The notes beneath the pieces are model-generated. The model did not search any database. It was not told the origin of the DNA and saw only the letters and a list, made by a program, of their open reading frames with translations. 64,000 nucleotides of DNA from an uncultured Microbulbifer sp. (GTDB lineage Bacteria > Pseudomonadota > Gammaproteobacteria > Pseudomonadales > Cellvibrionaceae): assembly GCF_947498635.1 (NCBI RefSeq), contig NZ_CANMKV010000001.1, positions 124,001 through 188,000 on the forward strand, read 5' to 3'. The position numbers were made by a program, and so were the translations under genes. Positions 8,718 through 16,964 of the stretch are shown one piece after another. The stretch's first letter is position 1. Each line of letters opens with the position of its first letter.

Positions 8718-10064
8718 ATGAGTGCACCTCGAGGACAGTTCAGCTCGAATATTGGCTTTTTGATGGCCGCCGCCGGGTCCGCCGTGGGCCTCGGCAATAT
8801 CTGGGGTTTCCCCACCAAGGCCGCCAGCAACGGCGGCGCCGCCTTTGTTGTCGCCTATCTGGTTTTGGCCTTCGCCCTCGCCTACCCGGCCCTGATGGCC
8901 GAGCTCACCATCGGCCGCTATGCGCGTCGCAATATGGTGCAGGCACTGCGCACCATCTCCAACGGCCCTGTAAGCCGCTTCTTCGGTGGCCTCACCGGCT
9001 TTGGGGGTATCCTCGTTGCCTCCCTGATCCTGAGCTTCTACGCCATAGTGGCCGGCTGGATGGTAGCCCACCTGGCCGAACCCTTCGCCACCCTGTTTGG
9101 TGCCCAGGAAGCGGCGCAATGGCTCACTGAAAACAGTACCCAGCGGAACCTGATCTTTACCGCAGTCTTCAGCGGCCTTACCATGTTGATTATTGCCAGT
9201 GGCGTAGAAAAAGGCATTGAGCGCTGGTCCACCCTGCTGATGCCCGCCTTGATCATTCTGTTGTTGCTTTTGATCGCCTATGTACTTACCCAGCCAGGCG
9301 CCTTTACTGGCCTGGAAGTGTACCTGATGCCGGATTTCAGCCACTTCACTCCGAAGCTCCTGATCTCTGCCATGGGCCAGGCCTTCTTCTCCCTATCTCT
9401 GGGAGTGGGCACCATGCTGATCTACGGCTCCTATCTAAGCCAGCAGGAGAGCCTGCCGCGCCTCGGCGCCCTGGTCACCCTGATCGACGTGGGCATCGCC
9501 TTTACCGCCGGCCTGCTGATTTTGCCCGCCATGTACGTAGCCCAGGAGGCTGGTTCGCAGATCTTCTCCGCCAGCGGCGAACTGATCGCCGGACCCAACC
9601 TGATTCTGCAGGTACTGCCCGCACTGTTCGATACCATGGGTGAAGCCGGAGTCTTTGTGGCGATCGCCTTCTTCGCACTGATGGTGATCGCCTCGCTCAC
9701 GTCTTCCATCTCCATGCTAGAAGTACCGGTGGCCTTCTCGATCGAAAACCTGGGTATCCCGCGTCGTATTGCCACGCCGGTAGTGGGCCTGATTATCTTT
9801 GCTATCAGCAGCACCATTATTTACAACTTCGACACCCTGTTTGGACTCGCAGTCAGTATCAGTACCGAATACGGACAACCCCTGCTCGGTATCGCGCTGT
9901 GTATCTTTGCCGGCTGGATCTGGCGCCGCGACCAGCTGCTGGGTGAGCTGAAGAAAGGCCACGAAGATATAGAGCACACCCTATTCTGGAAGATCTGGCC
10001 CTGGTATGTACGTATAGTCTGCCCACTATTGATCCTGGCGGCCTTCGCCCAGTCAGTGATTTAA
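8718..10064 (+). CDS. Sodium-dependent transporter, NSS family (second copy)
   Basis: Inner-membrane Na+-coupled symporter of 448 aa, paralogous to the protein at 6764-8182. It shares the TM1 signature (SNIGFLMAAAGSAVGLGN), the EKGIERWSTLLMP loop and the AMGQAFFSLSLGVGTMLIYGSYL segment (NSS TM6-7 region). Divergence between the two copies is large, so this is an old duplication or two separately acquired paralogues. It lies between smpB and ssrA in the same orientation. The substrate is unknown. Confidence 0.92.
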   Translation: MSAPRGQFSSNIGFLMAAAGSAVGLGNIWGFPTKAASNGGAAFVVAYLVLAFALAYPALMAELTIGRYARRNMVQALRTISNGPVSRFFGGLTGFGGILVASLILSFYAIVAGWMVAHLAEPFATLFGAQEAAQWLTENSTQRNLIFTAVFSGLTMLIIASGVEKGIERWSTLLMPALIILLLLLIAYVLTQPGAFTGLEVYLMPDFSHFTPKLLISAMGQAFFSLSLGVGTMLIYGSYLSQQESLPRLGALVTLIDVGIAFTAGLLILPAMYVAQEAGSQIFSASGELIAGPNLILQVLPALFDTMGEAGVFVAIAFFALMVIASLTSSISMLEVPVAFSIENLGIPRRIATPVVGLIIFAISSTIIYNFDTLFGLAVSISTEYGQPLLGIALCIFAGWIWRRDQLLGELKKGHEDIEHTLFWKIWPWYVRIVCPLLILAAFAQSVI

Positions 10065-10169
10065 CCGATCGACTGCAGGTCCCGGCGGCAACCGCCGCCG
10101 GGACACTCCCCCGCCTACCCGCCCTACCAAGAACACCACCAATCACCTCAAGAACAGCTGGCGCATAAA

Positions 10170-10202
10170 AATTTATTGCAAGCCCCAACTTTGAGGTATA
10201 CT
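10170..10202 (+). promoter_or_regulatory. Probable ssrA promoter
   Basis: A -10 hexamer TATACT (10197-10202) is preceded by TTATTG or TTGCAA 15-18 bases upstream. Transcription would begin around 10209, about 20 nt before the mature tmRNA 5' end, as expected for a processed precursor. Confidence 0.55.
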
Positions 10203-10230
10203 TATGTGACACACGAGAGTGTTTCTAATC

Positions 10231-10620
10231 GGGGATGACTTGGATTCGACGCCGGTGACGAAACCTTGGGTGCATGCCGTGATGGCAGCGAATCACGTAA
10301 ATCCAAAGCTGTATTTTATTAGTTGCCAACGACGACAACTACGGTGCCCAACTCGCTGCGTAAGCAGCTTGTGAAGCACTAACTAAGGGTTCGTCCCTTA
10401 GCAGTCTTCAGCAAGGTTCCAGTATCGCGCTGTAGACTGTTATACAGAACTGGATCGCCGCAAGCCATGTCCGTGGGTAAGCGGTTAAACACTTTACGGG
10501 ATCGCCCTATACGTCCTGACCGCCGGGTTGTAATGGGTTAAATCAATAGACGGAGCTAAGCATGTAGAGCCTCTGGCAGAGTGCTGACGGACGCGGGTTC
10601 GACTCCCGCCATCTCCACCA
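10231..10620 (+). ncRNA. ssrA: tmRNA (SsrA RNA)
   Basis: Transfer-messenger RNA that rescues stalled ribosomes with SmpB. The 5' end GGGGATGACTTGGATTCGAC and the 3' end (T-arm GGGTTCGACTCCCGCC, acceptor ATCTCC, encoded ACCA) pair to form the alanyl-tRNA-like domain. The mRNA part encodes the tag ANDDNYGAQLAA (10325-10360) followed by TAA at 10361, with the usual GTAAATCC...TAGTTGCC region before the resume codon GCC. The length of 390 nt is normal. The last bases are part of a 24-bp direct repeat, because an integrative element has inserted here; the insertion restores the intact 3' end. Confidence 0.98.
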
Positions 10621-10625
10621 AATTG
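10602..10625 (+). repeat. attL (24-bp direct repeat within ssrA 3' end)
   Basis: Begins ACTCCCGCC in the tmRNA T-arm and ends CCAAATTG five bases past the ACCA end. It is identical to 17659-17682. One more mismatch (TTCG vs TTCA) lies just to the left, after which the upstream TTC also matches. Confidence 0.93.
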
Positions 10626-10643
10626 CTGTCTCAGACAGCCCAC

Positions 10644-10679
10644 GAAAGCCCCGCAAACCTAGTGTTTCCGGGGCTTTTG
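10644..10679 (+). terminator. Intrinsic terminator after ssrA, supplied by the element
   Basis: AAAGCCCCG (10645-10653) pairs with CGGGGCTTT (10669-10677) and is followed by T-rich sequence. It lies inside the element, so it replaces the original ssrA terminator, which was displaced to 17683. A perfect 7-bp hairpin (GCTGTCT-C-AGACAGC, 10625-10639) lies just upstream. Confidence 0.75.
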
Positions 10680-10710
10680 CTTATCTAGACCATCCCAGTT
10701 AATCTAAGCT

Positions 10711-10791
10711 AACCCGTCCAAATCCAGCCTCAAGTGGACGGGTTATTGGACGGGTTGATAGTAGTGCCGCCGTCCAACCCGTCCAAAATCC
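10711..10791 (+). repeat. Cluster of AACCCGTCCAA-type repeats, left end of element
   Basis: Four copies of a 10-11-bp word in both orientations: AACCCGTCCAAATCC (10711-10725), TGGACGGGTT (10735-10744), TTGGACGGGTT (10746-10756) and AACCCGTCCAAAATCC (10776-10791). Related copies occur at the right end (17581-17604). The position just before the integrase gene suggests arm-type integrase or excisionase binding sites and autoregulation of int. Confidence 0.7.
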
Positions 10792-10805
10792 ATGGAAGGT
10801 GAGCT

Positions 10806-12038
10806 ATGCCGCTGTCTGACACCAAGGTCCGCGCCCTCAAGCCCCGCGAGAAGAAGTACATTGAGTCCGATGAGAAAGGGCTGGCAATCGAAGTGACCCC
10901 GACCGGGGCCAAGCGTTGGGTATTCCGTTTCCGCCTGCATGGCAAACGCCCAGAAATGGCAATTGGGCTCTACCCCAATGTAAGCCTAAAGCGCGCCCGC
11001 GAACTCCGTGATGAAGCCCGCCAGCATGTAGCCGAAGGCGTCGACCCCCGCGATATAAAACGCGCCCGCAAAGAGTCCGCCCTGGAAGCCAATCGCAACA
11101 GCTTCGCCGCCGTTAGTGATGAGTGGTTCGCCGCCAAGATGGCGCACCTATCCAGCTCATCAAAGGACCGCGCCACCCTCGCTTTAGAGCGTGACCTAAA
11201 GCCCTATTTGGGTAAGCGTCCTATCTCCGAGATAAGCCCCCCGGAAGTGCTGCGGTGCCTGCGCCGTATTGAGAGCCGGGGAACCCTGGAGACTGCCCAC
11301 CGGGTAAAGCGAGTAGCCAGCCAGGTATTCCGCTTTGCCGTGGCCACCGGAAGGGCCGACCGCGACCCCACCACAGACCTGACCGGCGCACTCACCCCCA
11401 CCAAGAAAAGACACCTGGCAGCAATAACCGACCCCGCTGAAGTTGGGCGCTTGCTAACTGCTATTGACGAATACCAAGGCACCCCCGTAGTAAGAACAGC
11501 CCTAAAGCTGTCCCCACTCCTATTTTGCCGCCCTGGAGAATTGCGCAAACTGGAGTGGACCGAAATTAATTGGGAAGCCAAGCAAATAGAGCTGCCCAAC
11601 GGAAAAATGAAAATGGGCCAGCCGCACATTATCCCTCTTGCAGAACAGTCGCTGGCACTGCTGCAAGAACTGGAGCCACTCACCGGCCGGAGCAAATATG
11701 TTTTCCCATCAGCTCGAGGCCGGAGCCGCCCACTGTCTGACAACGGGGTGAGGACTGCACTCAGGTCACTGGGCTATGACAATGAAACCATGACCGCCCA
11801 CGGCTTCCGCGCTCTGGCCCGCACCCTACTGGATGAGGTTTTGGGCTTCCGTGTGGATTACATAGAGCACCAGCTGGCCCATGAAGTGAAAGATACGCTG
11901 GGTCGAGCATACAACCGCACCAAGCATCTATCTCAGCGTGCGGAAATGATGCAGAAATGGGCGGACTATTTAGATAGAGTGAAATTAAACACTAGCCCCG
12001 GAAATGTAGTTATAGCCAATTTTACAAGCACCGCTTAA
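10806..12038 (+). CDS. int: Tyrosine-type site-specific integrase (P4/CP4-57 type, DUF4102 N-terminus)
   Basis: Integrates and excises the element at ssrA. The 410 aa start with the arm-binding DUF4102 region (LSDTKVRALKPREKKYIESDEKGLAIEV, residues 3-30) and then the SAM-like core-binding domain (about 100-185). The catalytic domain follows: first Arg in CRPGELRKLEW (about 238), HGFRALAR carrying the His-x-x-Arg pair (about 337-340), and a late HQLAH with the nucleophile region LGRAYNR near 380. The ATG at 10806 follows GGAAGGTGA. A broken relative lies at 19093-19480. Placement right beside attL, reading into the element, is typical. Confidence 0.96.
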   Translation: MPLSDTKVRALKPREKKYIESDEKGLAIEVTPTGAKRWVFRFRLHGKRPEMAIGLYPNVSLKRARELRDEARQHVAEGVDPRDIKRARKESALEANRNSFAAVSDEWFAAKMAHLSSSSKDRATLALERDLKPYLGKRPISEISPPEVLRCLRRIESRGTLETAHRVKRVASQVFRFAVATGRADRDPTTDLTGALTPTKKRHLAAITDPAEVGRLLTAIDEYQGTPVVRTALKLSPLLFCRPGELRKLEWTEINWEAKQIELPNGKMKMGQPHIIPLAEQSLALLQELEPLTGRSKYVFPSARGRSRPLSDNGVRTALRSLGYDNETMTAHGFRALARTLLDEVLGFRVDYIEHQLAHEVKDTLGRAYNRTKHLSQRAEMMQKWADYLDRVKLNTSPGNVVIANFTSTA

Positions 12039-12084
12039 TTAGGGGCACTCAGTTTCTACACATGAAAGACTAAGGAGAGTTTTT

Positions 12085-12291
12085 ATGGATAGTGATAAGT
12101 TTGAATTAATAAAAGTCTTGGAAGCCCACAAAAAAACTTCCCAATGCCCTGAAGTTCCAAGGTGGCAGTATCGTGCAGAACAGTCGGCTCGTATAGCTGC
12201 AATGATAGCTTTTTCCGCAGGACATAGCGTCCAAGAGTCGTTAACTATACGTCAATCTCTGATAGAGCAGCTCACACCAGGCTCTTCTTAA
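12085..12291 (+). CDS. Small protein of unknown function (68 aa)
   Basis: Not recognised. The start is convincing: AAGGAG stands eight bases before the ATG. The protein is mostly helical in composition, with no membrane segment, and contains a possible amphipathic stretch (QYRAEQSARIAAMIAFSAG). It lies 46 bp after the integrase stop in the same direction and may be co-transcribed with it. Small genes at this position are sometimes excision or regulatory factors, but nothing in the sequence shows that. Confidence 0.55.
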   Translation: MDSDKFELIKVLEAHKKTSQCPEVPRWQYRAEQSARIAAMIAFSAGHSVQESLTIRQSLIEQLTPGSS

Positions 12292-12369
12292 CTTGGGCTT
12301 TAGCTACTCAGTTCTCTAGGAAAGCTCCACCTATTGATTTAAGACTCTCTCAATAACAAGTAATTAAAA

Positions 12370-13197
12370 ATGAAGCCGGCTCCAAAACTTCAAGAATGGG
12401 TACCTGAAGCAATAGCAACTCACTACCAACGTATTCTAGATGGCGTGGACGGCGAAATCTGGAGAAGCGGCCCTTATGGGGGGGGGTGCGGTTTATTATT
12501 CGAATACGGATACCCAAAGAGCCAGCTGGTCCCGGTGATTACCAAACTATGCACAGCTCCAGAGATGGAAGCCGTATGGCGCAGGCTTGGGAAAGCATTC
12601 ACCGAAAAGAGCATCCCTAGCTGGGAAACCCAGTTTTTCTACCGGCTTTTGTGGGCTCTATTTGCCCGTTCGCCTTGGGATTATCTCACCCCCAAAACCC
12701 GAAAGAAGAAGCACCTGAAAATAGTTGAGGCTCTTACCAGGCTAGCCACAACTCTCAGGGAGTACGACATGGACAGCACCACTTGGGACCTCATGAAGCC
12801 AGAGGAGTTTGAGGGAGCTATAGAGCGGCACTATTACACAGGGTTTACGCAGGGATATTCAGAATCCGACATTGTCGGTCACGACGAACCCGGTCTATTC
12901 CTTTGTCAGAACCCGCCTTTTGTGTCTGACTTACTGGAGCGGCTAGCTCAGGCACAAAGTGAGCAGTGTCCCAACAATACAGCTGTAGCTGAGAGCAAAG
13001 GTCAGCACGGATGGGATTACATAATTTTTGTTCGCCGGATGGGTACGGTGTTTACCGCATTTCTAGGCGGCCACAGACATGAAACCGTCGATACGCTAGC
13101 CCGAGTTCTGCTGGGGGTGAACCCCGGCGACACAACCACCCGTCGCAATATTGAAAAATCCCCCTACGACAAAGAGCGAACCTTCTTTAGCGAGTAA
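12370..13197 (+). CDS. Hypothetical protein (275 aa) with a G9 tract
   Basis: Not recognised. It is a soluble protein rich in aromatic residues and arginine (e.g. SPWDYLTPKTRKKKHLKIVEALTRLATTLREYD, 101-132 region), without signal peptide or membrane segment. Codons 37-39 form a run of nine G (12478-12486, encoding YGGGCG), long enough to slip during replication, so the gene could switch by frameshift. No ribosome site better than AATAACAAG is seen before the ATG at 12370. It lies between the integrase/small-ORF pair and the regulator gene. Confidence 0.6.
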   Translation: MKPAPKLQEWVPEAIATHYQRILDGVDGEIWRSGPYGGGCGLLFEYGYPKSQLVPVITKLCTAPEMEAVWRRLGKAFTEKSIPSWETQFFYRLLWALFARSPWDYLTPKTRKKKHLKIVEALTRLATTLREYDMDSTTWDLMKPEEFEGAIERHYYTGFTQGYSESDIVGHDEPGLFLCQNPPFVSDLLERLAQAQSEQCPNNTAVAESKGQHGWDYIIFVRRMGTVFTAFLGGHRHETVDTLARVLLGVNPGDTTTRRNIEKSPYDKERTFFSE

Positions 13198-13308
13198 CCC
13201 CCGGAACTAAATGGCCTGGAAGAAGCTTTTTAGTTCCATTACCTCAGGGCCGCTCATCATGAAGAATCCGTATTAGCCAATCTAACCCCAACCCGAAAAG
13301 GCTAATAC

Positions 13309-13530
13309 ATGAAATCAAGTAATCCATTTCCAGAAGTAATCAACCCCACAGCTATGTACCGGGCGCCTGAGTGCGCCCGACTGTTTGGCATCGGCCTCTC
13401 TACCTGGTGGCACTGGAGCAAGACCGGACGCGCCCAACGCGGAATCAAGCTGGGACCGAAAACAACGGTCTGGGAGGGCTGCTACCTGCTGGAGCTCAAA
13501 CAGAAACTAATTTCAGAATCTCAAAACTGA
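13309..13530 (+). CDS. AlpA-like winged-helix regulator
   Basis: A 73-aa protein with the MerR/AlpA-type HTH of satellite and prophage elements: MYRAPECARLFGIGLSTWWHWSKTGRAQRGIKLGPKTTVW (residues 13-52), in which the recognition helix precedes a wing. Such proteins act as activators or excisionases of P4-like elements. The aligned segment ends WEGCYLLELKQKL. It opens the set of small genes that runs to 14465 and is probably the element's switch gene. Confidence 0.7.
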   Translation: MKSSNPFPEVINPTAMYRAPECARLFGIGLSTWWHWSKTGRAQRGIKLGPKTTVWEGCYLLELKQKLISESQN

Positions 13531-13540
13531 GGGCGCGGCC

Positions 13541-13867
13541 ATGGAAGGAAACAGAACCGTCCCGGCACAGGGCGGCCCCATTACTGCGGAGAGCAAATCT
13601 AATGGTAGCACCCTCAGACCGTTACACCTCAGCCCTCGCCAACATCGCGCACTAACTGCGCTAATGGAGCGCCCACGCAGCCGCGAGGAACTAGACCAAA
13701 TAGCAGGGACCAGCAATAGCCCCGACCTTGTAAGCCGTCTGAGACAGCGCGGGATACTGATTCTCTGCGAGCACGTTAGTCATACCGACAGGGATGGCGT
13801 TAGGGGCTGGCATGGGGTCTACAAGCTACCAGAGAGCGAGCGAGAACGAATTGGGGGGGCCCTGTGA
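13541..13867 (+). CDS. Small HTH protein (winged-helix type), unknown role
   Basis: A 108-aa protein with a disordered N-terminus (about 1-28) followed by a predicted winged helix: LSPRQHRALTALMERPRSREELDQIAGTSNSPDLVSRLRQRG (30-71), then a beta hairpin KLPESERERIGGAL. This resembles small helix-turn-helix proteins encoded beside replication genes of phage-like elements. It starts 11 bp after the preceding gene, and its TGA overlaps the GTG of the next gene (GTGA, 13864-13867), so the run is translationally coupled. Confidence 0.65.
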   Translation: MEGNRTVPAQGGPITAESKSNGSTLRPLHLSPRQHRALTALMERPRSREELDQIAGTSNSPDLVSRLRQRGILILCEHVSHTDRDGVRGWHGVYKLPESERERIGGAL

Positions 13868-14052
13868 AATACATTATTGAGATAGAACAGATAATTACCA
13901 TGCCGATGGTTGTCGATGCCCAGTCAACACGTGAAGCACGAGCGCTAGCCTCTCAGGCGCTACAGAGCACCGCTGACACCAATCCCGAGGCTGTGGGCGA
14001 CCCGGTAGCAGGCGCGTCCCGCATTCGTAGTATCCGAAAGCTGGGGGTGTAA
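13864..14052 (+). CDS. Small protein of unknown function (62 aa), GTG start
   Basis: Not recognised. It starts with a GTG overlapping the stop of the previous gene, and its TAA shares one base with the ATG of the next (TAATG, 14050-14054). This tight packing supports real translation. The composition is mixed, with a beta-like N-terminus (KYIIEIEQIITMPMVVDA) and a helical, alanine-rich middle. Confidence 0.6.
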   Translation: MKYIIEIEQIITMPMVVDAQSTREARALASQALQSTADTNPEAVGDPVAGASRIRSIRKLGV

Positions 14053-14465
14053 TGGCCAAGGGATATAAGCAGGGAAAGCGGCGGAAGGGGAACCCGCCAT
14101 TCTCCGCCTTTCCGCGCCGGATGCTAGATCATCCCAATTTCGCCGCGCTCAGCACCAGAGCTAAGGCCCTGCTGTTCCCAATGGCCAACCAGTACAGAGG
14201 GAACAACAATGGCGACCTATGCGCGACTCTAACAGTTTTAAAGCCTCACGGTTGGACTAGTAACGACCAGTTAAGGAAAGCGCTCAAAGAGTTACTAGAA
14301 ACTGGCTTTTTACTTCAGACTCGTCAAGGGAGGCGCCCGAATGTGGCGAGCTTATATGCTATTACTTGGCAAGCAATTGATGAGTGCGGTGGGAAGCTTG
14401 AGGTGAACCCTACTGGAGCACCTCCGAATACTTGGGAAAAGCGCACCTCTGATTCAATTTATTGA
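14052..14465 (+). CDS. Replication-initiator-like winged-helix protein (137 aa)
   Basis: Tentative. A basic N-terminus (MAKGYKQGKRRKGNPPFSAFPRRMLDHPNF) leads into a stretch resembling the winged helix of phage O-type and plasmid initiators: LSTRAKALLFPMANQYRGNNNGDLCATLTVLKPHGWTSNDQLRKALKELLETGFLLQTRQGRRPN (34-97). It ends the coupled gene run, and an inverted-repeat cluster begins two bases after its stop, as origins often do beside initiator genes. It lacks the rest of a full initiator, so it may be a DNA-binding helper. Confidence 0.5.
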   Translation: MAKGYKQGKRRKGNPPFSAFPRRMLDHPNFAALSTRAKALLFPMANQYRGNNNGDLCATLTVLKPHGWTSNDQLRKALKELLETGFLLQTRQGRRPNVASLYAITWQAIDECGGKLEVNPTGAPPNTWEKRTSDSIY

Positions 14466-14466
14466 C

Positions 14467-14547
14467 GGCCGCACTACGGCCCAATTTAGGCCGCCCGGCG
14501 GCCCTACGAATGTAATATTAAATTCCCTTCTAGTCCGTAGTGCGGCC
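14467..14547. repeat. Nested inverted repeats, possible element origin or structured RNA
   Basis: GGCCGCACTACGG (14467-14479) and its exact complement CCGTAGTGCGGCC (14535-14547) flank 55 bases. Inside is GGCCGCC-C-GGCGGCC (14489-14503), another perfect palindrome, then an AT-rich stretch (14509-14525). Palindromes beside an AT-rich tract, directly after an initiator-like gene, are origin-like. The same features could form a large terminator hairpin. Confidence 0.7.
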
Positions 14548-15026
14548 CTATATGGTGTTTTTATGGTGTTTCCCTAGGCCGTCACACGGACAGCTTTTTA
14601 GATATATACCATGTACCAACGGTTTATTTATCTGATGAGTGAGTTCGCACGAATACAGTCCAGATGTTTTCCAAAAGAGGCATACTCAACAACAGAGGAG
14701 GGCACTCTGTCTCTCAGAGACAATTACACATCAATCTGTGCGGGTCCTTCCCACACCTTTACTCGTACGGGTCCGCAGCAGCGCGACGCCTCGCTATTTA
14801 CGAAGTAATTTTTGAGGAGGTTGGTTGTTGGTCATTGATAAAACCAGAACTTCATCATCCATCAAAAAATACTATGAAAATAGAGCAATGTAGAGAATGT
14901 CTAGCGACAAGTTTTGAGTTGAATGACCAACCGATACCACATAAATGGGTTATGTAGAACGATTCTACAGAGCTTCGCTTCACCCTATTTATTCTGGCTG
15001 GATTAAGCCCCCTCAAATGGAGCTAA
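14548..15026. other. No confident gene
   Basis: Two overlapping frames (14611-14808 and 14664-14957, both forward) have no ribosome site and no recognisable protein features. The base composition is AT-richer than the genes before it. Nothing further is supported. Confidence 0.4.
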
Positions 15027-15257
15027 GCCTTACCAGAAACCCTAATTCCATTCACCCTAGACGCAAGCGACAACCTAGTCGAAGTATTTGATGTACTAAG
15101 TGGTAACAGTGCAATTGCCGCTGTCCACCATGCCGGCGAGGAAGTTATTGCTCGCCACGGGAAAAAGAAAGTATGGCACTTTGCATATGATCCAAACACC
15201 GAACTCAAACCGGTTAAAAGCTATGAACTTTCGCTATATAACTGCTACCGGCTGTAA
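15027..15257 (+). pseudogene. Gene remnant, open frame without a start (76 codons)
   Basis: After the in-frame TAA at 15024 the forward frame stays open to TAA at 15255 with protein-like content: a segment around TLDASDNLVEVFDVLSGN and a C-terminal KSYELSLYNCYRL. No ATG, GTG or TTG with a ribosome site is present. It looks like the 3' part of a lost gene; the product is not recognised. Confidence 0.45.
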
Positions 15258-15373
15258 CTAATTAAGTGCGCTGTTGCAGGCGATTGAGCTGCATCTCCCC
15301 TGTTGAAGAGCGTATTGGCAAGCATCAGCGTAAGTATCGAAAAAAATTTGTAACTGCGGCTCGAGACACTTAA

Positions 15374-15691
15374 ATCGGAAATTATGAAGGATATGGTTCA
15401 TATGACCTCGGGGCAAAGCTAGACAACTACAGTCTTGCGGTACATATCCAATACCCAGACCGGCTTTCCCCAGATATCCTCAATAAGGAACGAACCGGAT
15501 TAGTTTCAGTCCATATCACTCCATTTGAACCACTTTATCGGCCTGCCGATGGTCGCAAGAAGCGGATTTTGGTACTGCTAAAGTCCCTACTAAGTGAATC
15601 TGCGAAGTGGCCGGGAAGTCTCGAGAGACTCTGTCACCCCGGACAGAGGCTCAGTGGTCAATCTGCTTTCAGACTCGGGGTGAACAACTAA
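15374..15691 (+). pseudogene. Gene remnant, open frame without a start (105 codons)
   Basis: The forward frame is open from a TAA at 15371 to the TAA at 15689 with plausible coding content (LDNYSLAVHIQYPDRLSPDI; later KKRILVLLKSLLSESAK). It has no credible start. It may be a downstream piece of the same broken gene as 15027-15257. Its stop lies 1 bp from the stop of the convergent reverse transcriptase gene. The product is not recognised. Confidence 0.4.
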
Positions 15692-15692
15692 A

Positions 15693-16655
15693 CTACCTTT
15701 GCAATATTTCACGCCGAAACGTTCTTGCTTTGTCACGAAATCGAAAGTCCACTTGTCCTTGAGCGTTTAAGCGTCCAAGCAAACGATTATTTAGTGAATC
15801 TAGCTGCAACTTGTCTTTTGAGAGGAGCCATTGCACCAGATCTTGATAAATACTTTTAAGCTGCTTATTTCTGACCTTTATTTCATCACCAGAAACAGCT
15901 ACTCCCGTGACAACTTTAACAGCGTCGGCGGAATAAAGACGAGTTTTGCCATCGTGTACCACATGCCCATGTGAGGCCACCACCCTAGAAACCAAGGCCG
16001 CGAACTGTTTCCCGACACTCCCTGAAAAAGTCAAATCATCAACAAAGACAGTCATTTTTATTGACCGCTTTTCAGAGAGCCTATTAAGAGCTTCGAACAT
16101 TTCAAAGTTGGCCCAAAACGCAACAGGAAGACTTAACCTGGAACCCGTGGGAACATGTCCATTGTAAGTCGCAATGCGAGATATAAGTTCTGCGACATCC
16201 GGCGAGCACTCCATTTTTCGGTGAAAAAAACGAAAAATAGCTTGCTGCTTAGTCGAGGTAAAAAAAGAACGGATATCCGTTGTCAATACACGGTGGTCAC
16301 CGAGGTGGGCTTGAGCATTAGAGACGTAAGTGCGGCCTTTCACCCCTGAATATAGATACCCAGGCGGCTGCACACGGCACAGAAGACTAGCTATTCGAGT
16401 ATGAATAATATCTAGCTGAAGTCGCGGCTGCTGGATCTCTCGAGGTTTACCCGAGGAACTGTCATTAAAGACTCGATAATTTTCATCTGAGGTAAGAGCA
16501 ATGATATCTGGCAAATTGCCACAAAGAAGCTCAGCCAACTTTTTCTTAGACTTCAATCGAAAAAAAGGAGAGTCCTGTATCAAATAAGCCTTACCCTTTG
16601 CATGAATTTTTAGTCTTTTTTTCTCATTATTGGGTCGCTCGGTCTTTTGCAACAA
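15693..16655 (-). CDS. Retron-type reverse transcriptase
   Basis: Synthesises the msDNA of a retron from its own non-coding RNA. The 320 aa carry the retron RT hallmarks: NAQAH (region X, NAXXH) at 113-117, DIRSFF at 127-132, the thumb-side GSRLSLP at 171-177, catalytic FVDD at 204-207 (in place of YADD), and VTG at 249-251 (region Y). There is no ATG: the frame begins at TTG 16655 or the adjacent TTG 16652, the latter with GGAG seven bases ahead. It overlaps the end of the HTH gene by about 26-29 bp, so translation is likely coupled. Retrons act in anti-phage defence; here the RT is cargo of the ssrA element. Confidence 0.95.
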   Translation of the reverse strand: MLQKTERPNNEKKRLKIHAKGKAYLIQDSPFFRLKSKKKLAELLCGNLPDIIALTSDENYRVFNDSSSGKPREIQQPRLQLDIIHTRIASLLCRVQPPGYLYSGVKGRTYVSNAQAHLGDHRVLTTDIRSFFTSTKQQAIFRFFHRKMECSPDVAELISRIATYNGHVPTGSRLSLPVAFWANFEMFEALNRLSEKRSIKMTVFVDDLTFSGSVGKQFAALVSRVVASHGHVVHDGKTRLYSADAVKVVTGVAVSGDEIKVRNKQLKSIYQDLVQWLLSKDKLQLDSLNNRLLGRLNAQGQVDFRFRDKARTFRREILQR

Positions 16656-16929
16656 ACCACTCCATTAGGTCAAGTATTTTCCCAGAAGAAAACTGTTTAA
16701 ATTTTTCTGGAATTGTATTTTTATTAGAAACTGACTCAGAAAAAAACACCAAAGACGAAGTGCTTATTTCAAATTCTTCCGAATACTTTTCTAACAGCTC
16801 AAAACTGACCGTTTTTTTCCCAGACTCAATTTCTGACAGGTAGGACTTTGACATCCCAAACTTTTCTGCCAATTCTGCCTGCTTAACTGAATGAAATTGT
16901 CTAATTAACTTAAGAGCTCTATGAATCAT
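16627..16929 (-). CDS. XRE-family HTH protein of the retron operon (100 aa)
   Basis: A Cro/C1-type HTH occupies residues 5-60: QFHSVKQAELAEKFGMSKSY is followed by LSEIESGKKTVSFELLEKYSEEF. A short C-terminal part (VSNKNTIPEKFKQFSSGKILDLMEWFVAKDR) may mediate dimerisation. It lies directly upstream of and overlaps the RT gene. An RT paired with a small HTH protein is one of the described retron architectures (type VI in the Mestre 2020 scheme, as I recall). It could repress the operon or act as the accessory, sensor or antitoxin component; the sequence does not decide which. Confidence 0.9.
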   Translation of the reverse strand: MIHRALKLIRQFHSVKQAELAEKFGMSKSYLSEIESGKKTVSFELLEKYSEEFEISTSSLVFFSESVSNKNTIPEKFKQFSSGKILDLMEWFVAKDRATQ

Positions 16930-16964
16930 AAAAATATCCTAAAAAATACGAGGGAACACCGAAC

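Noticed and set aside
8562-9344. 260-aa reverse ORF across smpB and the second NSS gene
   Set aside because: Low-complexity G/Q/H-rich translation typical of the antisense of a membrane-protein gene; it overlaps two clear genes.
14611-14957. Two overlapping forward ORFs (65 and 97 codons)
   Set aside because: No ribosome site, no recognisable protein features, and they compete for the same DNA in different frames.
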